From Microbacterium sp. RU33B (lineage in GTDB: Bacteria > Actinomycetota > Actinomycetes > Actinomycetales > Microbacteriaceae): a stretch of 64,000 bases of DNA. The notes beneath the pieces were generated by a model. The model saw nothing but the letters and a program-made list of their open reading frames with translations. It ran no database searches and was not told the origin of the DNA. Below, one piece after another: positions 32,508-43,900 of this stretch (its first letter is position 1; each line of letters starts with the position of its first letter). The stretch lies in NCBI RefSeq assembly GCF_900155915.1, contig NZ_FTPO01000002.1, forward strand, positions 186,001-250,000, read 5' to 3'. A program made the position numbers and the translations under genes.

Positions 32508-33472
32508 CCGCTGTACCCGTATGCCGCTCGCAGAGGCGCTGTCAGCGCTTTGACAATTCGACGCTCACGCGTGGCCATGGATGCCTTCCAGGCATCATCC
32601 CGCCGAAGGGTGAGCACCCCTCGACTGAACCTCATGGGGTTCCCGGCCACAGTGTGCTGCGTGCGCAACTGCACACGACCCTCGACGGCCGGCCGGAAGC
32701 TGCTCAGCCCAAGCCGCTTGAGCGTGTGCGAGAGGGCCGCGGGGGGCTGAGCGACGAGGTCTTCGTAACGGAGCCGAACGGGGGTCACGCCCTTCGCGCG
32801 AAGGGCCTCCACCTCAAGATTCTGAAGCATCCACAGCGCGCTGCTCAAGGGACTCGAATAACGAACCATGAGAGCATCCTCCTCACTCTGGGCTTCCGGG
32901 CGATGTACGGCCTTCGACCAGGAGAAAGCGACGGCAGTAGCATCACGCACGATGTGGAGCACGCGAAGGTCGATCTCATCGCTGTTGGCGAGGGATGCCG
33001 CCAGACTGCCGTGCTTGCCGGAATCGATCACGAGGCGAGCGCCCGACACTTCCGCTGCGGCGTCGTAGATCCGCAGGTACAGATCGTTGTAGAGGCGTAT
33101 GAGTCGACGGTAGTTGCTCGTCTGGATCGGCGAAAGCACCTTCGCGATGCGACGGTGGCGGTCGACGGCATCATGCAGCACTGAGACTCTCTCGAGATCG
33201 ACGCGCGCCCAACCTCCGAAGGCGCGATCGCCGACTGCCAGCCAGAAATCACAGGCGGAGAACGGCGCCCCACATCCGCACAGCTCGTCCTTCACGATTC
33301 CACGATCCCACAGGTGCAGCACCTCACCGAGAGCGGCCACCTCGGGATGCGATCCCAGGACGCACTCAAGCATCGTCGAGCCACTGCGACCTAAACCTGC
33401 GATGTAAAGCACAGGCCCGACATATCTCATCCTCTCCTGCTCAGACATCACGGACTGCGCCTGTGCACTCAT
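32504..33472 (-). CDS. Sulfotransferase (PAPS-dependent), first copy
   Basis: 322 aa. The PAPS 5'-phosphosulfate loop GLGRSGSTML (26-35) and the 3'-phosphate motif around VLHIVRDATAVAFSWSKA are clear, and LRYEDLVAQP is conserved in the family. Lies inside the tightly overlapping minus-strand operon with GT2 and the APH-fold gene, so it most likely sulfates the exopolysaccharide or its lipid-linked unit. Confidence 0.88.
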   Translation of the reverse strand: MSAQAQSVMSEQERMRYVGPVLYIAGLGRSGSTMLECVLGSHPEVAALGEVLHLWDRGIVKDELCGCGAPFSACDFWLAVGDRAFGGWARVDLERVSVLHDAVDRHRRIAKVLSPIQTSNYRRLIRLYNDLYLRIYDAAAEVSGARLVIDSGKHGSLAASLANSDEIDLRVLHIVRDATAVAFSWSKAVHRPEAQSEEDALMVRYSSPLSSALWMLQNLEVEALRAKGVTPVRLRYEDLVAQPPAALSHTLKRLGLSSFRPAVEGRVQLRTQHTVAGNPMRFSRGVLTLRRDDAWKASMATRERRIVKALTAPLRAAYGYSG

Positions 33473-34755
33473 CGTCGGGCCTCCTTCTGCGGTGTGGCGT
33501 TGTCAAGGATCTGGTTGGCCCATGTGAGGAGTTCGGCCAGAGTGTCAGGCTTCAGCGCCACCCTTTCCCATCCCTCGAGGGCACGCGCGAGCCTGATAGC
33601 CCGAGCGACCAAGGTCACGGAGTACCACGCTCCCAGGTAACGCATCGTCCGCGAGGAATACCCCATTGATCGGAGCACCGGCTTCGCTGTCTCGAACGCC
33701 GCAGCGACACGCTCTCTGGTGCGCTTCGGGTCCACCGGACCCTGTGCGTTGGAGTACCAGTGCATGGTGTCCATGCCGGCAGGCACGTCCTCCTCGGCCG
33801 TTTCCCAGTCGAAAAGCCAGAGCGCTCCGTCACCATCGCGGGCGAGGTTCCAGCAGACGAAGTCGCCGTGCCAGAAGCCGGCCGCGGGGAGCACCGGCGC
33901 CTGATCCAGAATGCGGTCGACCACGCGGCGAACTTCTACTGCGAGCGCGGGCGGCGTAGTCTGATCGTCGTCGAAAACCGTCGACACGACCGACGTCACC
34001 TGGGCGAGCGCGGACCAAGGGTGCATTCCCACCAATGGCGCGGGACCGCGCGCCTCGGACGCGCTCAACGAATGTGCGCGCGGGGGAACGTCACGCACGC
34101 GGATCGGCATCGGCTCGGTAACGACGAATCGCCGGTCCTGCACCGTGCCCTCTGCGATCACGCCAGCTGCTCGAAAAGGGGTCACGGCGTACGGCGCGAG
34201 CTCTCGAAGAGCGCGGGCCTCGTTGTCGATCGAGGGAATCGTGATGCCGTTCCATCCGAGCTTGGCGAAGCCGAGGATGTCGCCGCAGGTAGACCTGAGC
34301 TCGAGCGTCGGCTTGGCGTTGGCAGCGGAACGAACCCCGAGTGAAGCTCGCACCTTCGCATGGCCGACACTTGCTCCGACCGCCTGGATGATGTCTCCGG
34401 TGGAGACCGTGCTCGAGACCGTCACGACGTCGTTCGAGAGTGGAATGCGCATCAGAGCGAGGGCGGACAGAACGCGCCGCACGGCCCGCGTCCGAAGCGA
34501 GCGAAGGAGCGCATATTCCCTCAACGAACGGGACGCGACTTTAAAGTCCCGGGGCACGAGGAACTTCGCTCGCGAGAAGCTCGGGATAACCCAGAAGCTC
34601 TGGTGTGCTGAGTACGCAGGATCTCCGTGCGGTCCGGCGACAACTGCTACGTCTCCACGCCGGATAGCAGGACCCCACATCTGCTCGGCGAGGTAGGCGA
34701 CGTGTCGTCCGAGGCGAGAGTCAAAGGTGAACGGATCCATCTCCTCGTGCGGCAT
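33469..34755 (-). CDS. Aminoglycoside-phosphotransferase-fold kinase of the exopolysaccharide operon
   Basis: 428 aa from the ATG at 34755 (TGATG overlap); a GTG at 34761 is also possible. FWHGDFVCWNLARDGDGALWLFDWETAEE (~305-335) is the APH catalytic loop HGD..N and the metal-binding DWE. A ~170-residue N-terminal region precedes the kinase N-lobe. Similar proteins occur in polysaccharide clusters, and it may phosphorylate a sugar; the substrate is unknown. Confidence 0.78.
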   Translation of the reverse strand: MPHEEMDPFTFDSRLGRHVAYLAEQMWGPAIRRGDVAVVAGPHGDPAYSAHQSFWVIPSFSRAKFLVPRDFKVASRSLREYALLRSLRTRAVRRVLSALALMRIPLSNDVVTVSSTVSTGDIIQAVGASVGHAKVRASLGVRSAANAKPTLELRSTCGDILGFAKLGWNGITIPSIDNEARALRELAPYAVTPFRAAGVIAEGTVQDRRFVVTEPMPIRVRDVPPRAHSLSASEARGPAPLVGMHPWSALAQVTSVVSTVFDDDQTTPPALAVEVRRVVDRILDQAPVLPAAGFWHGDFVCWNLARDGDGALWLFDWETAEEDVPAGMDTMHWYSNAQGPVDPKRTRERVAAAFETAKPVLRSMGYSSRTMRYLGAWYSVTLVARAIRLARALEGWERVALKPDTLAELLTWANQILDNATPQKEARR

Positions 34756-35360
34756 CAGCACTCAGGCTCATCCGTGAAAGTCCTATTCGTAGCCTTCCAA
34801 GAGCCGTCGAGGAGCGACATGGTCCAGCGCGTCAGAACACGCGTCGGTGACATTGCGTTGGGAACCGCCATTCCCTGTGTGTCGAGTACGGTGACCCCCG
34901 ACCGATCGAGGCAGACGTCAACCACCATGGACGGTGGATCCGAATCGGGCGTGCGAGAGACGACGAGGGCTGAGATCAGCACAGTTTCGCCCTCGATCCG
35001 CCAGCCCTCCATAGCCGTCTGCTCCACCTCGTCGCGGAAGTCGGCGAGAGCCACTCCGTCGGCCACCATGGAGAGGTCAACCGGCACGGTCGGGTCGGTG
35101 AGCGCCTGATTGAGCGCCGCGACGGGTGCCACGACGATGCTGGAGGCATCCGACCCGGGCTCAACATCGCCTTCGACGGCCGCCGCCGGAAGAGTGGCGA
35201 CCGGAACAGGAGACGGAGATGCAGACGACGTCGATGCCTCAGCAGCGTCGGGCATCGTCGCATCCTCGCGCTGAAGCGCCGCCGCGATGAGTACGCCGAC
35301 GATCAACGCCACCACTGCGGACGCGCCTGCCGTGATCCAGAGGATACGGGCACGTTTCAT
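34755..35360 (-). CDS. Single-pass membrane-anchored extracytoplasmic protein, unknown
   Basis: 201 aa: one membrane segment (residues ~7-30), a Ser/Pro/Ala-rich stretch (~36-60), then a soluble outer domain with MVVDVCLDRSGVTVLDTQG and RWTMSLLDGSWKATNRTFTDEPEC (two Cys that could pair). The fold looks NTF2-like, but I do not recognise it. First gene of the minus-strand operon. Confidence 0.8.
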   Translation of the reverse strand: MKRARILWITAGASAVVALIVGVLIAAALQREDATMPDAAEASTSSASPSPVPVATLPAAAVEGDVEPGSDASSIVVAPVAALNQALTDPTVPVDLSMVADGVALADFRDEVEQTAMEGWRIEGETVLISALVVSRTPDSDPPSMVVDVCLDRSGVTVLDTQGMAVPNAMSPTRVLTRWTMSLLDGSWKATNRTFTDEPEC

Positions 35361-35393
35361 CGCTACCCCCCAAGTCGATGACCCCCGGTGTTC

Positions 35394-35441
35394 ATTGTAG
35401 AGCAGGGGAGAACTGGGGTGACTGACAGTCGCCCGTATACT
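35394..35441. promoter_or_regulatory. Divergent promoters in the middle of the exopolysaccharide locus
   Basis: A minus-strand -10 TACAAT (35399-35394) serves the operon 35360 to 30244, and a plus-strand -10 TATACT (35436-35441) serves the flippase operon. The -35 elements are poor, suggesting activators. Confidence 0.45.
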
Positions 35442-35470
35442 GGCGATGGACGACTGGGGGAGGGCCTGCT

Positions 35471-37009
35471 GTGAAGTCAGGCGACGTCGAGAGCCGTGGT
35501 GCGCTGGGAGACGCTGCCCGCAGCTCGGTGATCAGCTTCATCGGCGCGATCACGACAGGGCTCGCAGGGTTCGCCCTCGCGCTGATCCTCGGTCGCGCAC
35601 TCGGGCCGACCGCCACTGGTGTGGTCTTCCAGATGATCGCAGTCTTCACGATCGCAGGAGCCATCGCGAAAGTCGGTCTGGATACGACCGCAGTGTGGAT
35701 GCTGCCGCGTCTAACGATCGATCGACGGGGTGACATTTCCCGTGTCACGGCTCTGCTCCTTCTGGGCGCACTGGCGGGCGGCGTAGCAGCATCCCTCGTC
35801 GTTCTCATTCTCGCACCCTTACTGGCTGCCGGGGGTCCGCAGCTCGCACTGCTCATCCGCTGGTCAGCTGCATTCCTTCCGGTGGCTTCAGTTCTCACGG
35901 TCGCATTGGCAGTCACTCGCGGGCTTGGCGGCATCCGCGACTTCGTCCTCCTCGGGTCTATCGCTCTGCCCGCCGGTCGCCTGATCGCCGTCGCCATCGC
36001 GGCATCGTTCGCCGGAGGCGCGTTCGCCGCCGGCATCGCTTGGCTGGCTTTGCTGCCGATCATCCTGATCATCGCGCTGATCCGCGTTCACGATGGCGTG
36101 CGCCGCGCGAGGGGAGGGTCCGGTTTGGCTTCAACGCGACGGCTCCTCGCACGCGAGGTCGCGACCTATAGTGGGCCGCGGGCTCTCTCGTCGTCGATCG
36201 AGCAGGCTCTCCTCTGGCTGGATGTCATCATCGTCGGGCTACTGACCGGTCCTGCCCTCGCAGGCATCTACGCGGTCGTGTCCAGGCTCATACAGACTGG
36301 GACGATGCCTTCGACTGCGATGCGCATCGTCGTCGCTCCGCAGTTCTCGCGCATGCTTCATCAGCAACGACATGCCGCCTTGAAGGATCTCTACCTGCGC
36401 ACGACGCAATGGATCGTTCTCCTGAGCATGCCGGTGTACGTCCTGCTTTCCGTGCTAGCAGTCCCGGTCCTCGACATCTTCGGGCCCGGATTCGAGTTTG
36501 GGGCGCCAGCCCTGACGATCATGTGTCTGGGCGCGGCGATCAACTCGAGTACCGGCAACGTGCAGTCCCTTCTCCTTATGAGTGGGTTGAGTGGCCGAGC
36601 CGCGGTGAACAAAATCGTGGTGCTAGCGGTCAGCCTGACGCTGCTCTTCACCCTCATCCCGCTGTGTGGCCTCACCGGCGCAGCGGTCGCGTGGACCGTC
36701 TCGATGATTCTCGATGCACTTCTTGCAACTGTCACCGTCCGATTGCGGGTCGGTGTCCGATTGAGTGCGAGCCGCATTCTGTTGGCAATCGCAGTCTCGG
36801 CGACCGCCGCGGCGGTTCCCTCCGTCATCGCACGCCTGGTGTTCGGCGAGACACTCATTGCGCTGGTGTCGGGCGCGGCTGCGGCCGTCGTACTGTGGAC
36901 AGTCTGCCTCTTTCTCACACGGCGATGGTTTGCGCTTGACGAAGCGCTCGCCTCGCTCAGGCGCCCGCCTCGTAGTGAGCAGAGCCTCGGAAAGGGCGAA
37001 TCTTCATGA
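35471..37009 (+). CDS. Wzx-like polysaccharide flippase (MOP superfamily)
   Basis: 512 aa from GTG with GGGGGAGGG 6 nt upstream. About 14 transmembrane helices; SVISFIGAITTGLAGFALALILGRALGPTATGV at the start and the central YSGPRALSSSIEQALLWLDVIIVGLL are typical of the polysaccharide synthase/Wzx family. Moves lipid-linked repeat units across the membrane. ATGA overlap with the second sulfotransferase. Confidence 0.92.
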   Translation: MKSGDVESRGALGDAARSSVISFIGAITTGLAGFALALILGRALGPTATGVVFQMIAVFTIAGAIAKVGLDTTAVWMLPRLTIDRRGDISRVTALLLLGALAGGVAASLVVLILAPLLAAGGPQLALLIRWSAAFLPVASVLTVALAVTRGLGGIRDFVLLGSIALPAGRLIAVAIAASFAGGAFAAGIAWLALLPIILIIALIRVHDGVRRARGGSGLASTRRLLAREVATYSGPRALSSSIEQALLWLDVIIVGLLTGPALAGIYAVVSRLIQTGTMPSTAMRIVVAPQFSRMLHQQRHAALKDLYLRTTQWIVLLSMPVYVLLSVLAVPVLDIFGPGFEFGAPALTIMCLGAAINSSTGNVQSLLLMSGLSGRAAVNKIVVLAVSLTLLFTLIPLCGLTGAAVAWTVSMILDALLATVTVRLRVGVRLSASRILLAIAVSATAAAVPSVIARLVFGETLIALVSGAAAAVVLWTVCLFLTRRWFALDEALASLRRPPRSEQSLGKGESS

Positions 37010-37890
37010 GCAGCATCAAGGATCGCGCGCCGGCGTGGATGAAGGACATCGCGAATGTCACGACACGCGGATGGGCGATGGCGACAGCAGCAGACCGTCC
37101 TCTCCCCGATTACCTGATCATCGGCTGCAAGCGCGGTGGCACGACATCAATGTTCAACTATCTCGTACGTCACCCAGGCGTGATGCACATGTACCCCGAG
37201 ATTCGTGGGACGAAGAGCACCGATTACTTCTTCAAAGGATCAGGTCGCTCGGAGCGTTGGTACCGCTCGCACTTCCCTTCCGAACGCCACAGAAGGTCGT
37301 TGCAGCGCAACCTCGGCTACCGGCCGCTTTCCGGTGAGGCGTCGCCTTACTATGTCTGGGACCCCCGCATCGCCGGCAAGGTGCGAGATGTGGCTCCCGA
37401 GGTGAAGAGTATTCTCCTGCTTCGCGAGCCTGTTCGGCGCGCATGGTCGCACTACCAGGAACGTGTTCAGAACAAAGTCGAACCGCTGAGCTTCGCAGAC
37501 GCACTGGATGCGGAAGACGCTCGCCTCGAAGGTGAGGTCGAGCGGATGCTCGCGGACCCGAGCTACTACAGTCCGGCACACGACTTCTACAGCTACCGTT
37601 CGCGCGGAGACTACGCACCACAGATCCGCAACTGGTTGGAGCACTTTCCGCGGGAACAGCTCCTGATTGTCTACGCGGAGGACCTCTACAGGAACACCGA
37701 GTCGACGTTCTCAGAGGTCTGCGACTTTCTTGAGATTCCGCGGATAGCAATGCCGACGAAGAAGTCCTTTAACTCGACCTGGCGCACGTCTGATCTGCCT
37801 CCAGAGACGGAGACCAACCGTCTCGCGGCCGTCTACGAGCCGCTGCGTGCCGAGGTGGAGGAACTAGTCGGCAAGTCAGCCCCCTGGTGA
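37006..37890 (+). CDS. Sulfotransferase (PAPS-dependent), second copy
   Basis: 294 aa with the PAPS loop LIIGCKRGGTTSMFNYL (~37-53), ILLLREPVRRAWSHYQ as 3'-phosphate-binding motif and LLIVYAEDLYRNTESTF. Resembles glycan sulfotransferases and is not a close relative of the copy at 32504, so two different positions of the polymer may be sulfated. Coupled to the flippase gene and followed by a strong terminator. Confidence 0.9.
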   Translation: MSSIKDRAPAWMKDIANVTTRGWAMATAADRPLPDYLIIGCKRGGTTSMFNYLVRHPGVMHMYPEIRGTKSTDYFFKGSGRSERWYRSHFPSERHRRSLQRNLGYRPLSGEASPYYVWDPRIAGKVRDVAPEVKSILLLREPVRRAWSHYQERVQNKVEPLSFADALDAEDARLEGEVERMLADPSYYSPAHDFYSYRSRGDYAPQIRNWLEHFPREQLLIVYAEDLYRNTESTFSEVCDFLEIPRIAMPTKKSFNSTWRTSDLPPETETNRLAAVYEPLRAEVEELVGKSAPW

Positions 37891-37936
37891 GCTCGCCTCT
37901 GAGCTGAACTCGCTACGGTCGGTGCCGACCATGTGT

Positions 37937-37972
37937 CGACCGTTGGCCCCTGTGGGGAGGGGCCAACGGTCG
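37937..37972. terminator. Strong bidirectional terminator
   Basis: Perfect inverted repeat CGACCGTTGGCCCC/GGGGCCAACGGTCG with an 8-nt loop, followed by TTCC. Ends the flippase/sulfotransferase operon and the convergent giant gene. Confidence 0.85.
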
Positions 37973-37994
37973 TTCCGTGCCAGGAGTTGCTCCG

Positions 37995-40900
37995 CTACGG
38001 CAGGGCCGTGACAGTGGCATGGAGTTTGAATGACAGGTCGGGCGTGCCGCGGTAGTTGACGTGCGTCTCAGCAGTGATCACGTTGGTGCCATCGACCAGC
38101 AAGTCGACCGGAACCGTCACCGTGACAGGGCTCGCGTTGGCTGCCGTCGTACGGGGCGGCTGCGGCGAGGCGAACGTCGTGTGCGTGATGGTCCCAGAAG
38201 GCATGCGCGATCGCACGACCTCGACACCGTTGACGTAGATCACGACACCGTCATCGGCGACCGACGACAAATCGAGCGACACAACCTTCGACGCATCCGC
38301 CAGAGAGAATTCCTTGCGGAAGTACACAGCCCGCGGCCGGGTGTCCGTTGCCGCCGCCACGTTCAGCGTCGTCGAGACCAACGAAGACCCGTAACCGATC
38401 GGCGCCGCACCCGAAGACCACGACGTTGCATCAAACGTCAACGACTTCCAATTCGCCGATGGCGCCGCGACACCGTAGTAGTACGACCACTGCGCGTTCT
38501 CCGCGACGATCTCCGCTGTCGTGGGAGTGCCCACCGAGACGACCGACGTCGCCACACCGGTTGCGCCAGCGTTATCCGTCACCGTCAACGTCACCGTGTA
38601 AGAACCCGCGACGTCGTACGTGTGCGACGGGCTCACCTCCGACGACGTCTGACCATCGCCGAAGTTCCACGCGTGCGAAACGATCGAACCATCAGCATCC
38701 GACGACCCCGCACCCGAGAACGCCACCGACAGACCCGAAACCAGCGACCCAATCACCGCAGACGGAACCTGATTCACAGATGTTCCACCCAAGACGGCCG
38801 TGGCACGGAGTTTGAATGACAGGTCGGGCGTGCCGCGGTAGTTGACGTGCGTCTCAGCAGTGATCACGTTGGTGCCATCGACCAGCAAGTCGACCGGAAC
38901 CGTCACCGTGACAGGGCTCGCGTTGGCTGCCGTCGTACGGGGCGGCTGCGGCGAGGCGAACGTCGTGTGCGTGATGGTCCCAGAAGGCATGCGCGATCGC
39001 ACGACCTCGACACCGTTGACGTAGATCACGACACCGTCATCGGCGACCGACGACAAATCGAGCGACACAACCTTCGACGCATCCGCCAGAGAGAATTCCT
39101 TGCGGAAGTACACAGCCCGCGGCCGGGTGTCCGTTGCCGCCGCCACGTTCAGCGTCGTCGAGACCAACGAAGACCCGTAACCGATCGGCGCCGCACCCGA
39201 AGACCACGACGTTGCATCAAACGTCAACGACTTCCAATTCGCCGATGGCGCCGCGACACCGTAGTAGTACGACCACTGCGCGTTCTCCGCGACGATCTCC
39301 GCTGTCGTGGGAGTGCCCACCGAGACGACCGACGTCGCCACACCGGTTGCGCCAGCGTTATCCGTCACCGTCAACGTCACCGTGTAAGAACCCGCGACGT
39401 CGTACGTGTGCGACGGGCTCACCTCCGACGACGTCTGACCATCGCCGAAGTTCCACGCGTGCGAAACGATCGAACCATCAGCATCCGACGACCCCGCACC
39501 CGAGAACGCCACCGACAGACCCGAAACCAGCGACCCAATCACCGCAGACGGAACCTGATTCACAGGCGCGACCGTCACGGAGGCAGACACCGATGTCGCC
39601 GCCCCGTCGTCGTCGGTCACCGTGAGCGACACCGTGAACGTGCCGCCCGACGCATAAGTGTGCGAAGGGTTCGCCGACGTGGACGTCTGACCGTCGCCGA
39701 AGCTCCACGAGTAACCGATGATCGAACCATCAGCGTCCGCAGAACCGGCGGAGGAGAACGCCACCTGCAGGCCGATGACCGACGATCCGATCACAGCCGT
39801 AGGGCCATTGTTCGGTGCGGCGACGGTGATCGTCTTCACAACGGTTGCCACGGCACCGTCGTCGTCCGTCACTGTCAGCGTCACTTCATAGGAACCCGCG
39901 GACGCGTACGTGTGGACGGGAGCGATCAGTTCGGACGTACCTCCGTCACCAAACGACCATCCGTAGGACGAGATCGACCCGTCGGAGTCAGTCGAGCCGG
40001 CCGCGTCAAACGTCGCGGTCAGTCCGGACATCGAACTTTCGAAGAGCGCCGTCGGCGCGTTGTTGGCTGCTGCCACCGTGACCACGGTCGATGCCGTGTG
40101 GGTCGCGCCGTCATCATCCGTCACCGTGAGCGAGACCGTGTAGGACCCGGACGCCGCGTAGACGTGGGTGGGCCCAGCATCCGTCGATGTCTCACCATCG
40201 CCGAAGACCCATTGGTACGACACGATCGATCCGTCCGAGTCAGTCGAGTCGGCTGCAGTGAACGTGACCGACAGGCCCGTTGCGACAGAGCCGATCACAG
40301 CGGTCGGACCGACGTTGGCAGGCGCGACCGTGACGGAAGCCGTCACGACGCCTTCCTCGCCGTCGTCATCGGTGACTGAGAGCGTCACATCGTAGGTACC
40401 AGCCGAGCTGTATGCGTGGGTCGGGCTGGATTCCGTCGACGTCGCTCCGTCTCCGAAGTTCCACGAGTACGACTCGATGGTGCCGTCGATGTCGACACTG
40501 CCAGCTGAGCTGAAGGCGACAGTCAGGTATGTCGCCACCGAGCCGATGACAGCGACGGGAGGCGCGTTCGCGGGCTCGACGGCTATGGTCGCCGTCGACG
40601 TGCCGGTCGCGCCGTCATCGTCGGCCACCGTGAGCGACACCGAATAGGTTCCGCCAGCGGCGTAGTTGTGGGCGGGTGTCGCCTGCGTCGACGTGCCACC
40701 GTCTCCGAAGTCCCAGAGGTAGGACACGACGTCGCCGTCGGAATCCGATGACCCCAATCCGTCGAATGAGACCTCGAGGAACTCGATTGACGTCGCGATC
40801 AAGGCGATGGGCGCCTCATTCGGCGCGACCGCGGCCACTGTCCGCTGCACAGAGTGCTGAGCGCCGTCGTCATCGGTGACGACGAGCGTGACCGTGAAGA

Positions 40901-43900
40901 TACCGGCTGATGCGTACGTGTGCGTGGCGTTCACACCTGTCGCTGTGGCTCCGTCGCCGAAGTCCCAGACGTAGGACGCGATCGTTCCATCCGAGTCCGC
41001 GGAACCCGCTCCGTCTGCCGTCACCGTCAGGTCGACGATGGAGACGGTGGACGCGGCGACCGGCGGCACGTTGGGCGGGGCCGTGACAGTGATCTGAGCG
41101 ATCGAGGTTGCAGACGCCCCCCGGTCGTCCGTGACCGTCAACGTGACCGAGTAGGTGCCGGGAGAGTCGTAGGTGTGCGTTGCGGCGAGTACCCCAGTGA
41201 CGGAGGCAGAGCCGTCACCGAAGTCCCAGCTAGTCGCGACGAGGTTCCCATCGATGTCATTCGAGGTGGAACCGTCGACCGAGACCGTCAGATTCTCGAC
41301 GGCAGAGGTGAAGCTCGCAGTAGGTGCGACGTTGTCGCGCCCCGTTCCCACGAGATAATGCCGCTCGATCTGCGCCGCTGTGAGAGGCGCGGAGTACAGT
41401 GCGAATTCGTCGATGCCACCAGCGAAGTACTGTGCACCCGCCCAGGTCGAGTCGCCCCCGAGTCGCCAGTACCCGCTGTAAGCCTGAGCCGGCGCGGGCA
41501 ACGTCGTCTCCCCAATGAAGACGCCATCGACGAACAGTTGCAGCACACCAGAGCCGAGCTGTGCGACGACATGGTGCCATTCGCCGTCGTTGAGAGCGGT
41601 CGCGGTGGTGACCGTCGTCTCCTGACCGGTCCAGACTCCGGCCCGGAGTCGGCCGTCGGGAAGCATGAAGACCGCCCGATCGTAGTTGTTAGAGCTGCCC
41701 ACGCGAGCGTTGCCGAAGCCGATAATCTTGCCACCGGCAGTCGTCGTGGTGCGGATCCAGGCCTCCGTCGCGTAAGACGTCGGGCCATCGATCAGGGCGT
41801 CGGCAGCGACGCCCTGGCCCTGTCCGTTGAAGGAGAGCGAGCCCAGGCCGCCGACGACCGCGGATGCGGAATTCGTGGTCGGCCCAGCGACCGTGCCCGC
41901 GCCGAATCCATTGCCCGACGCATCCTGAACAATTCCGTTCTTCGACTGGTCGAGTCGCCAAAACGCACTGGGAGTGTTCGCGAGAACAGTCCGCGCGTAA
42001 GCATCGTCAGTGACGACAGGAGGCAGGTCGATTCCCAGTGTGAAGTGCTGTGCAACCTTCGCCGCGCTCAGTGCTGTGGTGTACACGGCTGCTTCGTCGA
42101 TGCGCCCGGCAAAATAGGCCGACGACGAGCCCCACGTGTTGTCGCCGCCCACGCGCCAATAGCCTGTGTAGTTCTCAGCGCCAGTCTGGGGGTGAGTGCC
42201 AGCGAGAACACCGTCGATGTACAGACGCATACCCTCGGAAGACTGCGTGGCAACCACGTGGTGCCATCGGCCATCGTTGTACGGGACCGACGAGGTGATC
42301 TTGTTCTCCACGCCCGTGTAGACGCCGAAGACGAGCCGACCGTCGTCCTGCATGTACACGTGACGGTCGTAGCTGTTGGAGCGACCGGACGGGGCCGTGC
42401 CGAAGCCGATGATCTTCCCGCCGCGGTTGGTAGTCGTCTGGAACCATGCCTCGGTCGAGTACGTGGTCGGGTTACTGACCGGCGTGGTAGACACAACGAC
42501 GTCATCCGCGCCGTCGAACTGAGCCGCCGTGTTTCCGCTCACGATCCCGTCCAGACCGCGCGCGACACCCTGCTGGTACACGGCCCTGTTGTTCGACTTG
42601 CCACTGTCCGCCGCCACATCACGGGAAGTCTCGGCGAGTCTCCAGAAGGCCCAAGGCTCCTCGTCGAAGACTGCTCCGCCATATGCATCGACGGGGCGCG
42701 GCTGCTCGAGCACGAGTGCCAACGTTGTTCGCCCGTAGGCGCCGTTGATGTCACGTACGTAGAGCGTCACGCTGTACTGGCCACCCCCGACGTACTCGTG
42801 GACCACAGTAGGACCAGTCGTCGTGACTGACTCGCCGTCACCGAATACCCAGGTGTAGTCCTCAACGGCCACGGAAGACAGCGACGAGCTTGCATCGAAC
42901 GCGACGCTGAGACCGGCGGGTGCGTTCGTGAATGCGGCGGAGGGCTTCGAGATTCCGCCCGGGACAGTGAGCGCACCGGTGCTCGCTGAGATGTTCCCTG
43001 CGGAATCGATGGCTCGCACGAAGTACCGGCGCTCACCCTTAAGCGGGACGATGACACTGGTCGATCGGGTCTCCGCAACCACGCGGTCGTCGAGCAGAAT
43101 CTGATAGGTGCCGGCGGTTCCGGTGCCGAGGCCGCCGGACGGTGCCGTCCACGCGAGGGTGGTCGTCGTCGCCGATTGAGCTGTCATGCGGAAGTTCGTC
43201 GGCACGCCAGGCGCAGTGACATCAGCCTGTGGGAAGCGGGCGAATCCGCCCAACCAGGCTGATCCGCTCGCGGAGGTGCGTGCGCCGGTGATATCTCCGC
43301 CGACCCAGACCGTCTCGTCAGCGCTGCCCACCTGCACAGCCCAAGGTCCGCTGCCTGCCCGCGTGCTCAGGTTCGGGTTGAAGGTGGGGATGTAGGCGCC
43401 GGTGGTCGTGTCCCACGCGGCGACCCAGTGGATGTCATTGACCTCGGTCCAGCTGCTGCCGACGTTCGGCCACGTGTACGAGCCGGAGTAGGAGAACTGA
43501 CGGCAGTGGCAGGTACCGAAGAGTTCAGTCCCGGTCGTACCGTATGCCTGGAAGTCGCCGCCCTGCGTAGCCGTGATGTCGCCGCTCAGTCGCTCGTAGG
43601 TGGCGTCGTCGAAAGAGAAGTTCGCGTGCTCGGAACCGCCGACCCAGACCCTATCGCCCACCTGCTCGACTGCCTGCTGGTAGCTGGACGCGGCACTCCA
43701 GGTCGGGATCCAATCGACGACGAGGTCCGCACCCGGCGCAGTGGACACTGCTGCGACATTCGAAGTCGTCGTGTCGCGGTACGACGTGAAGTTGCCCGCC
43801 GGGTACGCGACCGCACCGTCCGCGGAGACATCGACGTCGCGGACTCCGCCCTTGACCTCGGCGCGCCAGTTGGTGTCGGGGCGTCCGTCAGAGTCGATCC

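Noticed and set aside
38847..42830. Long plus-strand open frames (510 and 636 residues) opposite the giant secreted protein
   Set aside because: They mirror the PKD repeats, are Arg/His-rich, have no ribosome sites, and repeat with the same period as the real gene.
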